DNA of 64,000 nt from Kitasatospora purpeofusca (GCF_000718025.1 NZ_JODS01000002.1:1-64000), one strand, 5' to 3'; shown: positions 50,825-59,558, counted from the stretch's first letter. Notes: a model not told the origin generated them from the sequence alone. Made by a program: numbers and translations.

Positions 50825-52455
50825 GGGATCAGCTTGCCCGGGTTGAGGATGCCGGCGGGGTCGATCTCGGCCTTGACGGCGCGCAGGATGCGCACGCCGA
50901 GGTCGCCGATCTCGTCGGCCATCCAGGGGCGGTGGTCGGTGCCGACGGCGTGGTGGTGGGTGATGGTGCCGCCGGACCGGACGATGGCGTCGCAGGCGGC
51001 CCGCTTGGCGGCGCCCCACTGCTGCAGCGGCTCCTCGCCGAGGGCGGCGACCACGGTGAAGTAGAGCGAGGCCCCGGTCGGGTAGACGTGCGAGATGTGG
51101 CACAGCACGAGCGAGCCGGGCAGGGCCTCGGTCAGCGCGGTGGTGACGGCGAACCGCAGGGCGTGCAGGTCGCGCCAGCCGGCGGCGGTCTCCAGGGTCT
51201 CGCACAGCGCGCCCGCGTCGAGCAGCGAGTCGCGCAGGTACGGGGCGTTGAACCGGCCGTGCTCCCAGGCCCGGGCGGGGGCCTCGCCGAGCGAGGTGCC
51301 GCCGGCGGCGAGCAGGGCGGCACGGGTGAGCTGGTGGCGGGCGGCGACCTGCTCGGCGGTGCCCTCGAAGACGGTGACCGCGAGGCAGCCGGTGACGGCG
51401 GCCTCGCCGCCGATCCTCTCGGTCATGGCCAGGTTGATCATCGTCTCGGCCTCGTCGGAGAGCCGGATGACGGTCGGGCCGGTGCCCTGCTGCTCGACGG
51501 CGCGCAGCGCGGCGGCGCCGGTGGTGAAGTCGGGGAACGACCAGGCCTCGTACGCCTTGACGGCGGGCACGGGGTGGACGCGGACCCGGACGGCGGTGAT
51601 CACGCCGAGGGCGCCCTCGGAGCCGAGGAACAGCTCGCGCAGGTCGGGGCCGGCGGCGGAGGCGGGGGCGCGGCCGAGGTCGAGCACGCCGGTCGGGGTG
51701 ACCACCCGCAGGCCGCGCACCATGTCGTCGAACCGTCCGTGGCCGGCCGAGTTCTGGCCGGAGGAGCGGGTGGCCGCGAAGCCGCCGATGGTGGCGAAAC
51801 GGAAGCTCTGCGGATAGTGGCCGAGTTCGAAGCCGCGCTCGGCGAGCAGGGCCTCGGCGGCCGGGCCGGTGAGACCGGCGCCGAGGAGGGCCTCGCCGGA
51901 GGTCTCGTCGAGGTCGAGGAGCTGGTCGAGCCGGCGCAGGTCGAGCGAGACGACGGCGGCGAACGACCCGCGCTCCGGGTCCAGTCCGCCGACGACGCTG
52001 GTGCCGCCGCCGAACGGCACGACGGCGATCCGGCGCTCGGTGCAGATCGCGAGCAGCGCGGTGATCTCGTCCTCGCCGCCGGGCAGCACGACGGCGTCGG
52101 GCGCGTCCTGCGGGTCGCGCGAGCGGCGGCGCAGCAGGTCGGGGGTGGACTTGCCGCCGGCCCGGGGGAGGCGGTCGGCGTCGGCGGTGCTGAGGTGGGC
52201 CTCGCCGACGACGGTGGCGAGCGCCGCGAGGTCGTCGGGGGTGAGGGCGGACGGCCGCAGGACGACCTCCGAGGCGTCGGGCCCGGGCGCGGCGTCGCCG
52301 GTGACGCCGAGGGCGGCGGCGAGCAGGCCCTTGATGTCGGCGGACAGCTCCTTGGCGAGGGCCGGGTCGCCCCAGGCGTCCCACTTCATCGGGGGGAGCG
52401 GCAGGGTGGCCGTACCGGTGAGGGTCGCCGGTGCCGCTTGCTTCTCGGGGGTCAT
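50821..52455 (-). CDS. FAD-binding oxidase, alkylglycerone-phosphate-synthase-like
   Basis: A 544-residue VAO-type flavoprotein. FGGGTSVVGGLDPERG (about residues 153-168) is the pyrophosphate loop, with the Trp/Lys start PPMKWDAWGDP typical of AGPS-like proteins, LRVVTPTGVLDLGRAPASAAGPDLRELFLGSEGALGVIT in the FAD fold, and the C-terminal GTITHHHAVGTDHRPWM helix. AGPS forms ether bonds of glycerolipids from acyl-DHAP and fatty alcohol; bacterial homologues may instead be D-lactate or glycolate oxidase-like. ATG 52455 lies 20 bp from a divergent TetR gene. It is co-translated with the DagK-like gene. Confidence 0.85.
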   Translation of the reverse strand: MTPEKQAAPATLTGTATLPLPPMKWDAWGDPALAKELSADIKGLLAAALGVTGDAAPGPDASEVVLRPSALTPDDLAALATVVGEAHLSTADADRLPRAGGKSTPDLLRRRSRDPQDAPDAVVLPGGEDEITALLAICTERRIAVVPFGGGTSVVGGLDPERGSFAAVVSLDLRRLDQLLDLDETSGEALLGAGLTGPAAEALLAERGFELGHYPQSFRFATIGGFAATRSSGQNSAGHGRFDDMVRGLRVVTPTGVLDLGRAPASAAGPDLRELFLGSEGALGVITAVRVRVHPVPAVKAYEAWSFPDFTTGAAALRAVEQQGTGPTVIRLSDEAETMINLAMTERIGGEAAVTGCLAVTVFEGTAEQVAARHQLTRAALLAAGGTSLGEAPARAWEHGRFNAPYLRDSLLDAGALCETLETAAGWRDLHALRFAVTTALTEALPGSLVLCHISHVYPTGASLYFTVVAALGEEPLQQWGAAKRAACDAIVRSGGTITHHHAVGTDHRPWMADEIGDLGVRILRAVKAEIDPAGILNPGKLIP

Positions 52456-52475
52456 GCGTTACAGTTTTACACATC
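52456..52475. promoter_or_regulatory. 20-bp divergent gap between the AGPS-like gene and TetR
   Basis: Only 20 bp separate the divergent start codons. The AT-rich run GTTACAGTTTTACAC (reading right) contains GTAAAAC/TGTAAC-like half-sites on the other strand. Overlapping promoters with leaderless or very short leaders, and one TetR site covering both, are likely. Confidence 0.45.
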
Positions 52476-53132
52476 ATGTCAAGTAGTAACGAGCTTCACG
52501 AGCCGACCGCCGAGCGCGCCGCCGGGCCTGCCGCCGGGCCTGCCGCCGAGCGCGGTACGGAGCGTGCCGCCGAGCGCGGCACCGATGACGCGATCCTCGA
52601 CGCCGCCGCCGAGCTGATCGTCCAACTCGGCGTCGGCCGCGCCCAGTTGGCCGAGATCGCGCGCCGCGCCGGAGTGAGCCGGCCGACCGTCTACCGGCGC
52701 TGGCCGGACGTCCGCGCCGTGATCGGCGCGCTGCTCACCCGGGAGATCGCGGCCACCCGGGACGCCGTCCGGCTCACCGGTACCGACCGGGGCGCGTTCG
52801 TCGACGGCGTGGTCGAGGTGGCCGTCCGGCTGCGCGACCACCCGGTGCTGGGCGCGCTGCTGCGTTCCGGCGACTCCGACACGCTCTTCGAGTACGTGGT
52901 CGACCGCCTGGGCGCCAGCCAGCGCGGACTGCTGGAGGCGCTGCGGTCGGGGATCGAGCAGGGGCAGCGGCACGGCTCGATCCGGGCCGGGGAGCCGCTC
53001 GAACTGGCCGCGATGGTGCTGCTGATCGCCCAGTCCACCGTGCAGTCGCACCGCATGGTGGCCCCGGTGCTGCCCGAGGAGGCCTGGCGGCGGGAGCTCG
53101 CCCGGGCCCTCGACGGGTACCTCGCGCCGTAG
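52476..53132 (+). CDS. TetR-family regulator of the glycerolipid genes
   Basis: A 218-residue regulator. After a Glu/Arg/Pro-rich tail with repeated AERGTERAAERGTD-like units, a TetR helix-turn-helix spans about residues 35-80 (AILDAAAELIVQLGVGRAQLAEIARRAGVSRPTVYRRWPD). A helical effector domain follows. The start codon lies 20 bp from the AGPS-like gene, which it very probably controls. A GlpD gene follows in the same direction after 92 bp containing short CGTCCCC repeats. Confidence 0.88.
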   Translation: MSSSNELHEPTAERAAGPAAGPAAERGTERAAERGTDDAILDAAAELIVQLGVGRAQLAEIARRAGVSRPTVYRRWPDVRAVIGALLTREIAATRDAVRLTGTDRGAFVDGVVEVAVRLRDHPVLGALLRSGDSDTLFEYVVDRLGASQRGLLEALRSGIEQGQRHGSIRAGEPLELAAMVLLIAQSTVQSHRMVAPVLPEEAWRRELARALDGYLAP

Positions 53133-53224
53133 TTCCGCGTCCCCAGGTCCCCGCGTCCCCACGTCCCCGCGTTACGCCCGCCCGCCCGCGCACCGCCCGC
53201 AGACCGACCGCCTCGGAGGCGCAG

Positions 53225-54799
53225 ATGACCACCACCGCCGGGCCCTTCGCCGGGACCGCCCGACTCACCGCCCGCCGCCGCGAGTTGGAGCTCTCCGCGC
53301 TCGCCGACCGCCCGTCGGTCGACCTGCTGGTGATCGGCGGCGGTGTCACCGGCGCGGGCGTCGCCCTGGACGCGGCCGCGCGCGGGCTGTGCGTGGTGCT
53401 GGTGGAGTCCCGCGACCTCGCCTTCGGGACCAGCCGTTGGAGTTCCAAGCTCGTCCACGGCGGTCTGCGCTACCTCGCCTCGGGGCGGATCGGGGTGGCC
53501 CGGGAGAGCGCCGTCGAGCGCGGTGTGCTGATGACCCGCACCGCCCCGCACCTGGTCCGGCCGCTGCCCCAACTGGTGCCGCTGCTGGACGGGTTGTTCC
53601 GCCCCGGCCAGGCCGCGCTGGTCCGGGTCGGCTTCCACGCGGGCGACGCGCTGCGGCTGAGCGCCGGTACGCCGGGCGGTCTGCTGCCCCGGGTCCGCCG
53701 GGTGGGCGCCGACCGCGCCCGGGCCCTGGTGCCGGGCCTCCGCGGCGCGGGCCTGTCCGGCGCGCTGGTCGCCCACGACGGCCAACTGATCGACGACGCA
53801 CGCCTGGTGGTGGCACTGGCCCGCACCGCGGCGCAGTACGGGGCGACCGTGCTCACCCGGGTGCGCGCCGAGGAGGTCACCGGGACGGGCGCCCGGCTCG
53901 TCGACACCCTCACCGGGGCGTCGTTCTCCCTGAACGCCCGCGCCGTCGTCAACGCCACCGGTGTCTGGGCGGGCGAGGTGGACCCGTCCATCCGGCTGCG
54001 GCCCAGCCGCGGCACCCACCTGGTGGTGGACGCGGCCGCGCTCGGCCGGCCGCTCGCCGCGCTGACCGTCCCGGTGCCCGGCTCCACCAGCCGCTTCGTC
54101 TTCGCGCTGCCGCAGCAGCTCGGCCGGGTGGCGATCGGCCTCACCGACGAGGACGCGCCCGGTCCGGTCCCGGACGAGCCGCAGCCCTCCGAGGCCGAGG
54201 TCGACTTCCTCCTCGACACCGTGAACGGCGCCCTGGAGACGGCACTGACCAGGGCCGATGTGCGCGGCGCCTACGCGGGGCTGCGTCCGCTGATCGACAC
54301 CGGCGACGGCGCCACCGCCGACATCTCCCGGCAGCACGCCGTCCTGGAGTCGCCGAACGGCGTGATCACCGTGGTCGGCGGCAAGCTCACCACCTACCGC
54401 CGGATGGCCGAGGACGCCGTGGACACCGCCGTCCGGCTGCGCGAGCTGTCCGCCCGCGCCTGCTGGACCGCCCGGCTGCCGCTGGTCGGCGCGCCCGGCC
54501 ACCGCGACAGCCGCCCGGTGCCGGAGGGAGAGGTGGCGGCCTCGCTGCTCGCCCGGCACGGCGGCGCGGCCACCGAGGTACTCGCGGTCGGCGAGGAACT
54601 CCTCGGCGCCGGGTACGGGGCGCCGGTCGCCGACGGGATCGACGTCAGCCGCGCCGAGATCGCGTACGCGCTCACCCACGAAGGCGCGCTGGACGTCGAG
54701 GACGTGCTGCACCGGCGCACCCGGATCGGCCTCGTCCCGGCGGACGCCGAGCGCGCCCGCGCGGCCGTCGAGGGGATCACGGCGAAGGCCTCGATCTGA
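53225..54799 (+). CDS. glpD: Glycerol-3-phosphate dehydrogenase (FAD-dependent)
   Basis: The enzyme oxidises sn-glycerol-3-phosphate to dihydroxyacetone phosphate at the membrane, passing electrons to quinone. The 524-residue protein has an N-terminal FAD motif DLLVIGGGVTGAGVALDAAARGL (residues 33-55), the GlpD signature SSKLVHGGLRYLASG near 77-92 and VVGGKLTTYRRMAEDAVD near 384-400. A ribosome site GGAGG lies just upstream of ATG 53225. It shares the TetR neighbourhood; the DHAP made could feed the AGPS-like enzyme. Confidence 0.92.
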   Translation: MTTTAGPFAGTARLTARRRELELSALADRPSVDLLVIGGGVTGAGVALDAAARGLCVVLVESRDLAFGTSRWSSKLVHGGLRYLASGRIGVARESAVERGVLMTRTAPHLVRPLPQLVPLLDGLFRPGQAALVRVGFHAGDALRLSAGTPGGLLPRVRRVGADRARALVPGLRGAGLSGALVAHDGQLIDDARLVVALARTAAQYGATVLTRVRAEEVTGTGARLVDTLTGASFSLNARAVVNATGVWAGEVDPSIRLRPSRGTHLVVDAAALGRPLAALTVPVPGSTSRFVFALPQQLGRVAIGLTDEDAPGPVPDEPQPSEAEVDFLLDTVNGALETALTRADVRGAYAGLRPLIDTGDGATADISRQHAVLESPNGVITVVGGKLTTYRRMAEDAVDTAVRLRELSARACWTARLPLVGAPGHRDSRPVPEGEVAASLLARHGGAATEVLAVGEELLGAGYGAPVADGIDVSRAEIAYALTHEGALDVEDVLHRRTRIGLVPADAERARAAVEGITAKASI

Positions 54800-54806
54800 C
54801 CGCGTT

Positions 54807-55100
54807 CTAGTGCCCGGTCCGCTCCGCCATCGGCTGCACGTCCGCACCGAGCTCCAGCGTGCAGCTGAGCGGCCGCTCCGGCGCGCCCGTCCGCTCCAGC
54901 CGGACGGCCAGCGGCTGCGGCGGTTGCTCGGCCAGCTGCGCGGCGAGCACCAGGGGGTACACCCCGTGCCCGTGGACGCGGTGGAAGGCCACCTCCTTGC
55001 CGTCCACCAGCACCTCGGTCTCGGTGATCCACCCGGACCGCACGTTCACCGTGACGGAGTGCCCGCCCCGGTCGAGGTGGAAGCTGTGCCGCTGGCGCAT
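54807..55100 (-). CDS. Small conserved-looking protein of unknown function
   Basis: A 97-residue protein, convergent with glpD (7 bp apart). HSFHLDRGGHSVTVNVRSGWITETEVLVDGKEVAFHRVHGHGVYPLVLAAQL suggests a small beta sandwich; no enzyme motif is visible. ATG 55100 is chosen because GGGAGG lies just upstream. I cannot name the family. Confidence 0.65.
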   Translation of the reverse strand: MRQRHSFHLDRGGHSVTVNVRSGWITETEVLVDGKEVAFHRVHGHGVYPLVLAAQLAEQPPQPLAVRLERTGAPERPLSCTLELGADVQPMAERTGH

Positions 55101-55546
55101 TGAGGACCTCCCGGCGACTGCCGTCGGCGAGCCCGGCCGCCCGGCGTCGAGCCCGGTCGTCCGGCGTTGAGCACGGCCGCCCGGCGGTGCGGACGGCACG
55201 CGCCACGCTAGCCGATCACCGCCCGGACGGCCTCCGGGAAAGGTGGCCGGGGACAGCCGCCGGGGAAGGCCGTCGGGGAAGGTCATTGGGCCGTCGGGAC
55301 ATCGCGAGGGAGACCGGGGCGGTCCTTCGGGAGGACTCCTTACCGTGCCGGCTGTCCGGGGACGCCGGCTTCTTCGTGCGCCTCGGCCACGACTACCACC
55401 CGCACATCGGCCTCACCCGCGCGCCGGAGGCGGCCGTGGCGGCGACCCGGCGGTCCGGCCTCCACATCGACCCGTTCGAGTCGCCGTACCTGGACCTGGA
55501 CCGAGCCGCCCGGGCCTCTCGGCCTCGGCGCGCGGGTGGCCGCGGG
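55101..55546. other. Gap with a possible decayed reading frame
   Basis: The 446-bp stretch begins with a Pro/Arg-coding GC-rich leader and holds one frame, from about 55336, reading GDAGFFVRLGHDYHPHIGLTRAPEAAVAATRRSGLHIDPFESPYLDLDR. That composition looks protein-like, but there is no proper start codon and the frame runs into the antisense of the next gene. It is most simply the remnant of a lost gene. I see no other feature here. Confidence 0.4.
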
Positions 55547-56287
55547 TCAGGCCAGCCGGCCGCCGCCGTCGACGTGGAGGACGGTGCCGGTGACGAAGGG
55601 GCTGGTCATGGCGAAGTGAACGGCGCGGACGAGGTCGTCGACGGTTCCGGTGCGGCGGGCCGGGTTGCGGTCGGCGACGGAGCGCAGGAAGGCGGCCTTG
55701 TCGGGGCCCAGGCCGTCCCAGGCGCCGGTGTCGACGATGCCGGGGGAGACGGCGTTGACCCGGACCGGGGCGATCTCGACCGCGAGGGCCTGGACGAGGA
55801 AGGCGAGTGCGCCGTTGGTGGTCGCCATCACGGTGCGGGCGGGGGCCGGGCGCCAGGCGGCGACGCCGGAGAAGAAGGTGAAGGAGGCGCCGTCGGGGGT
55901 GTCGGTGGCGGCCTGCGGGGCGAGGTGCTTGGCGAGCAGCAGCGGGCCGTAGACCTTGGCGGCGAACGCCCGGTGGATGTCGGCGAGTTCGAGTTCGGCG
56001 AGCGGGCCGTTGGCGGGCATGGCGGCGGTGGAGACCAGGTGGTCGAAGCGGCCGGTGGCGGCCGCGAGGGCGGCGACGGACGCCTCGTCGGCGAGGTCGA
56101 CGGGGACGGTGCGGGCGGGGCCGGGCAGTTCGCCGGCCGTCCACTCCAGCTTGCGCGGGTCGGGGCCGGCGAGGACGAGTTCGGCTCCGGCGGCGGAGGC
56201 GGCGTGGGCGAGGGCCCGGCCGGTGCGGGAGCCGGCGCCGATCACGACGACGCGGCGGGAGGCGAGGGGGAGAGTGCTGTCGGTCAT
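55547..56287 (-). CDS. SDR-family protein lacking the YxxxK catalytic pair
   Basis: A 246-residue Rossmann protein with VVIGAGSRTGRALAHAA (cofactor loop), VPVDLADEASV, AMPANG in place of NNAG, and the C-terminal SPGIVDTGAWDGLGPDKAAFLRS...VHVDGGGRLA block. At the normal active-site position it reads RTVMATTNGALAFL rather than a Y-x3-K, so a standard hydride-transfer mechanism is doubtful; it might be a binding or regulatory SDR, or a UDP/SAM-using variant. It is divergent from a LysR gene across 71 bp. Confidence 0.8.
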   Translation of the reverse strand: MTDSTLPLASRRVVVIGAGSRTGRALAHAASAAGAELVLAGPDPRKLEWTAGELPGPARTVPVDLADEASVAALAAATGRFDHLVSTAAMPANGPLAELELADIHRAFAAKVYGPLLLAKHLAPQAATDTPDGASFTFFSGVAAWRPAPARTVMATTNGALAFLVQALAVEIAPVRVNAVSPGIVDTGAWDGLGPDKAAFLRSVADRNPARRTGTVDDLVRAVHFAMTSPFVTGTVLHVDGGGRLA

Positions 56288-56358
56288 GGGACAAGGCTGT
56301 TCCGACCAGGGGTGATGCGTCCAAGGCTTGTTTTCGAAGAGATCCATAAACTGGCTGC

Positions 56359-57372
56359 ATGACCACGCTCCGACAGTTCGAGTACCTGGTGACCGTCGTC
56401 GACACCGGGTCCTTCACCCGTGCCGCCGAGCTGCTGCACGTCACCCAGCCGGCGCTCTCGCACCAGGTGCGGGCGCTGGAGAAGGCCGTCGGCGGGCCGC
56501 TGCTGGAGCGGCTGCCGCGGGCGGTGCGGCCGACGCCGATGGGGCGGGCGGTGCTGCCGCACGCGCGGGCGGCGCTGGCGGACGCCGAGCGGCTGCGCGC
56601 GGCGGCCCTGAGCGCGGCCGGACTGGCGGGCGGGGAACTGGAGTTGGCGACGGTGTACTCGGTGAGCCTGGGGCTGCTGCCGCCGGTGCTGCGGGCCTGG
56701 CGGGCGGCGCACCCGAAGGTGCGGATCCGGCTGCGGGAGTTCGCGCACACCGAGGACCTCCGGGCGGCGATGACGGCGGGCCAGGCGGATGTGGCGGTGG
56801 GGCCGCTGCCGACCGGCTGGGAGGGGCCGATCCGGGAGCTGGGGACGGAGGAGTTCGTCCTGGTGCTCCCGTCCGACGATCCGGAGGGGGCGGACGGGCC
56901 GGAAGGGCTCGGCAGGCCGGACGGCGCCCCGGTGCCGCTGGCGGCGCTGGCCGGGCGCGACTGGGTGCACTACGCCCCCGGCAACGGCCTGGCGGACGTG
57001 CTGGACGCGGCCTGCGCCGAGGCCGGGTTCCGGCCCGGGGTGGCGGTGCGCACCGAGCAGACGGCGGCGGCGCCGCTGCTCGCGGCCGCCGGGCTGGGCC
57101 CGGCGCTGGTGCCCGCGAACATCGTGCCGCCGGGCTTCGACGGGCTGGTGCGACGACCCGAACCGCCGGTGCGGCGACCGTTGGTGGCGTACACCAGGAC
57201 CAGGCCGGACGCGCTGACGACGGCGTTCGTCGAGCTGCTGTCCCGTCGGGTCCGGCTGCTGCCCGACATCGCGGCCGGTGCAGCGGCCGGTGGGGCGGAT
57301 GGCGGGACGACCGGCGGGGCGAAGGGGGGAACGGCCGGATCGGCGGATGTGCCGACCGACGGATTCTCGTGA
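56359..57372 (+). CDS. LysR-family transcriptional regulator
   Basis: A 337-residue regulator with a LysR helix-turn-helix (LRQFEYLVTVVDTGSFTRAAELLHVTQPALSHQVRALEKAVGGPLLER, about residues 4-51) and effector domain. A Gly/Ala-rich tail (GAAAGGADGGTTGGAKGG) ends the protein, and an Asp/Gly/Pro-rich insertion lies near residues 175-190. The divergent SDR is the probable target; AT-rich CTTGTTTTCGAAGAGATCCATAAACTGG in the gap is the likely binding region. Confidence 0.9.
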   Translation: MTTLRQFEYLVTVVDTGSFTRAAELLHVTQPALSHQVRALEKAVGGPLLERLPRAVRPTPMGRAVLPHARAALADAERLRAAALSAAGLAGGELELATVYSVSLGLLPPVLRAWRAAHPKVRIRLREFAHTEDLRAAMTAGQADVAVGPLPTGWEGPIRELGTEEFVLVLPSDDPEGADGPEGLGRPDGAPVPLAALAGRDWVHYAPGNGLADVLDAACAEAGFRPGVAVRTEQTAAAPLLAAAGLGPALVPANIVPPGFDGLVRRPEPPVRRPLVAYTRTRPDALTTAFVELLSRRVRLLPDIAAGAAAGGADGGTTGGAKGGTAGSADVPTDGFS

Positions 57373-57374
57373 TC

Positions 57375-57390
57375 TCTACAGTGCTGTAGA
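57375..57390. promoter_or_regulatory. Palindrome in the terD promoter
   Basis: TCTACAG-TG-CTGTAGA is a perfect 7-bp inverted repeat 37-52 bp upstream of GTG 57427. It overlaps a TGTAGA that could act as the -10. No adjacent regulator gene is the obvious binder. Confidence 0.55.
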
Positions 57391-57426
57391 TTCGTTTGGC
57401 AGGGAGAGCAACCGAGGAGGGCAATC

Positions 57427-58002
57427 GTGGGAGTTTCGCTGGCCAAGGGCGGCAACGTCTCGCTGACCAAGGAGGCGCCGGGCCTGACGGCCGTCATCGT
57501 CGGACTCGGCTGGGACGTCCGCACCACCACCGGCGCCGACTACGACCTGGACGCGAGCGCGCTGCTCTGCAACGCGCACGGCAAGGTGGTCTCGGACCAG
57601 CACTTCGTCTTCTTCAACAACCTGCGCAGCCCGGACGGTTCGGTCGAGCACAGCGGCGACAACCTGACCGGTGGCGGCGACGGCGACGACGAACAGATCA
57701 AGGTCGACCTGGCCGGTGTCCCGGTCGACGTGGCCAAGGTGGTCTTCCCGGTGTCGATCTACGACGCCGACGCCCGGTTCCAGAGCTTCGGTCAGGTGCG
57801 CAACGCCTTCATCCGGATCGTCAACCAGGCCAACGGCCAGGAGCTGGCCCGGTACGACCTCACCGAGGACGCCTCCACCGAGACGGCGATGGTCTTCGGC
57901 GAGCTGTACCGCAACGGCGCCGAGTGGAAGTTCCGCGCGATCGGCCAGGGTTACGCCTCCGGCCTGCGCGGCATCGCGACCGACTACGGCGTCAACGTCT
58001 GA
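57427..58002 (+). CDS. terD: TerD-family stress protein
   Basis: A 191-residue calcium-binding-type TerD protein. GVSLAKGGNVSLTKEAPGLTAVIVGLGWDVRTTTGADYDLDASALL and FFNNLRSPDGSVEHSGDNLTGGGDGDDEQIKVDL carry the conserved acidic residues for Ca2+, and YRNGAEWKFRAIGQGYASGLRGIATDYGVNV is the typical C-terminus. TerD proteins take part in tellurite/oxidative stress and phage-resistance phenotypes and in Streptomyces development. GTG 57427 follows GAGGAGGG. It stands alone here rather than in a ter cluster. Confidence 0.94.
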   Translation: MGVSLAKGGNVSLTKEAPGLTAVIVGLGWDVRTTTGADYDLDASALLCNAHGKVVSDQHFVFFNNLRSPDGSVEHSGDNLTGGGDGDDEQIKVDLAGVPVDVAKVVFPVSIYDADARFQSFGQVRNAFIRIVNQANGQELARYDLTEDASTETAMVFGELYRNGAEWKFRAIGQGYASGLRGIATDYGVNV

Positions 58003-58032
58003 CGGCGGGCACCCGGGGCGCCGGGAGCACGT

Positions 58033-58136
58033 GAACGGGCCACTTCAACGGGCCGGTTCAACGGGCCGGTTGAACGAGCCACGCGAACGGGCCGGTTGAA
58101 CCGGCCACGTGAGCAGGCCACTTGAACGGGCCACCG
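58033..58136. repeat. 13-bp tandem repeat, eight copies
   Basis: Eight 13-bp units run from 58033 to 58136, consensus (G/C)AACGGGCC(A/G)(C/G)TT. Units 2 and 3 are identical; others differ at 1-4 places. They lie in the convergent gap between terD and the FAD monooxygenase (58003-58179), with no other feature. Confidence 0.85.
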
Positions 58137-58179
58137 GGCGGTCGACTGAGCGGGTCGCCGCCCGGTGGCCGACCTGCGG

Positions 58180-59445
58180 TCAACGGCCCTCGGGGACCTG
58201 TGGGTTCGACTTCCGCTCCAACGCCAGCCCGCCGAACCCGCCCGAGGTGCCCAGCTGGTCGCGCCACCACGCGGCCATCGCCGGCCCGTCCACGCCCGAC
58301 CAGTCCGGCGCCCCGGTGACCTGCGCCCGCCCGAGCCTGCGGCTGAGCTCCACCAGCGCCCGCCCCGCCGCGCCGCGCTCGCGGTCGTAGCCGGGCAGCA
58401 GATCGGCCCAGCCCTCCGCCGCCCGCCAGGCGTCCTCGAAGGCGGACGCGTCCTGCAGTGCCTTCGCCGCGCCGCTCGTGGTGTGCGGGCGGACCAGTGT
58501 CGCGGCGTCCCCGGCGAGCAGCAGGCGGCCGGCGGTGCGGCGCGGGGTCTCCAGATCGTGGATCGGCTGGAGCAGGATCCGCTCGACGGGCGTCAGGTCG
58601 ACCACGCCGGCCCAGTACGGCGGCAGGACGCGCTCGGCGAGCGCGGACAGTTCGCCGCGCCGGGCGGCGTCCAGCGAGCCGACCGCGAAGCCGAGCGGGT
58701 CGGTGCCGCCGGCGGTCCGCAGCCAGTCGGGCGCGGGGGCGTAGAAGACCCAGTTCACCAGGGTGGTGCCGGGGGTCAGCCCGGGGATCCGGTAGAGCAC
58801 GACCTGTCCGCCGGGGTAGCAGGCGGTGATCACCTCCGCCTCGGGCCACTGGGCCGCGCCGCCCGGGAGCCGGTCGAGCAGCCGGGCGTCGAAGCTGCCG
58901 CGCCAGGCGACGTACCCGGCGTACTCGGCCCGGGCCTCCGGGCAGACGGCGGCGCGCACCACCGACCGGTGGCCGTCGGCGCCCACCACCAGGTCGTAGG
59001 GCTCGCGCCCGCCGACCGCCGTCTCCACCCAGGCCGGTCCGGCGAGGTCGGTGCCGCCGGCCGCCGTGACGGCCGTCCCGGGGCGGAACTCCACCCGCTC
59101 GGGGGTGCGTTCGTGCAGGCCCTGCCACAGCACGCCCCAGTGGAACGAGTGCATGGCCATCGACTGCACCCACAGCACCCGCCCGCGCGGGGCGCCCGCC
59201 GGGTCCTTGGCCACCCAGTGCCGGGTGGTGAGCGGATGGTGGCGGATGCCGTCGTCCAGGTGGCCCGCCAGGACCAGTTCGTCGTAGCGGTCCAGCAGGA
59301 CGCACAGGCCCACCCCGCGGTCCTCCAGGTGCCCCGGGCTGCGCTCCAGCACGGTGACCCGCTCGGCCCCGCCCCGGGCCGCCGCCCGTGCGAAGGCGCA
59401 ACCCGCGATGCTGCCGCCGACCACGGCGACCGATCCACCCCGCAC
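58180..59445 (-). CDS. FAD-dependent monooxygenase (aromatic hydroxylase-like)
   Basis: A 421-residue flavoprotein with the N-terminal GxGxxG fold VAVVGGSIAGCAFARAAARGG, the DG motif YDLVVGADGHRSVVRAA near residue 160 and the GD motif GRLLLAGDAATLVRPHTTSGAAKALQDA near residue 310. This fits group A aromatic hydroxylases. The substrate is not evident. The gene is convergent with terD across the 13-bp repeat array and divergent from an NADH:flavin oxidoreductase across 222 bp. Confidence 0.88.
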   Translation of the reverse strand: MRGGSVAVVGGSIAGCAFARAAARGGAERVTVLERSPGHLEDRGVGLCVLLDRYDELVLAGHLDDGIRHHPLTTRHWVAKDPAGAPRGRVLWVQSMAMHSFHWGVLWQGLHERTPERVEFRPGTAVTAAGGTDLAGPAWVETAVGGREPYDLVVGADGHRSVVRAAVCPEARAEYAGYVAWRGSFDARLLDRLPGGAAQWPEAEVITACYPGGQVVLYRIPGLTPGTTLVNWVFYAPAPDWLRTAGGTDPLGFAVGSLDAARRGELSALAERVLPPYWAGVVDLTPVERILLQPIHDLETPRRTAGRLLLAGDAATLVRPHTTSGAAKALQDASAFEDAWRAAEGWADLLPGYDRERGAAGRALVELSRRLGRAQVTGAPDWSGVDGPAMAAWWRDQLGTSGGFGGLALERKSNPQVPEGR

Positions 59446-59558
59446 GACCGCTCCCCCTCCTCGCCGGGGCGCCAGCGGCCCCGTCCGTCGTCCCGTCGAC
59501 CATACGCCGTGGACTGACGGCCCGTCAGTGCAGTGTCCGAGGTGTTCCCTGGATCACT

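Noticed and set aside
50825..52477. A minus-strand extension of the DagK frame upstream of 50824
   Set aside because: It is the out-of-frame shadow of the AGPS-like gene; the GTGA overlap gives a natural DagK start.
58033..58136. CRISPR or protein-coding repeat
   Set aside because: The 13-bp units abut with no spacers, and no supported reading frame uses them.
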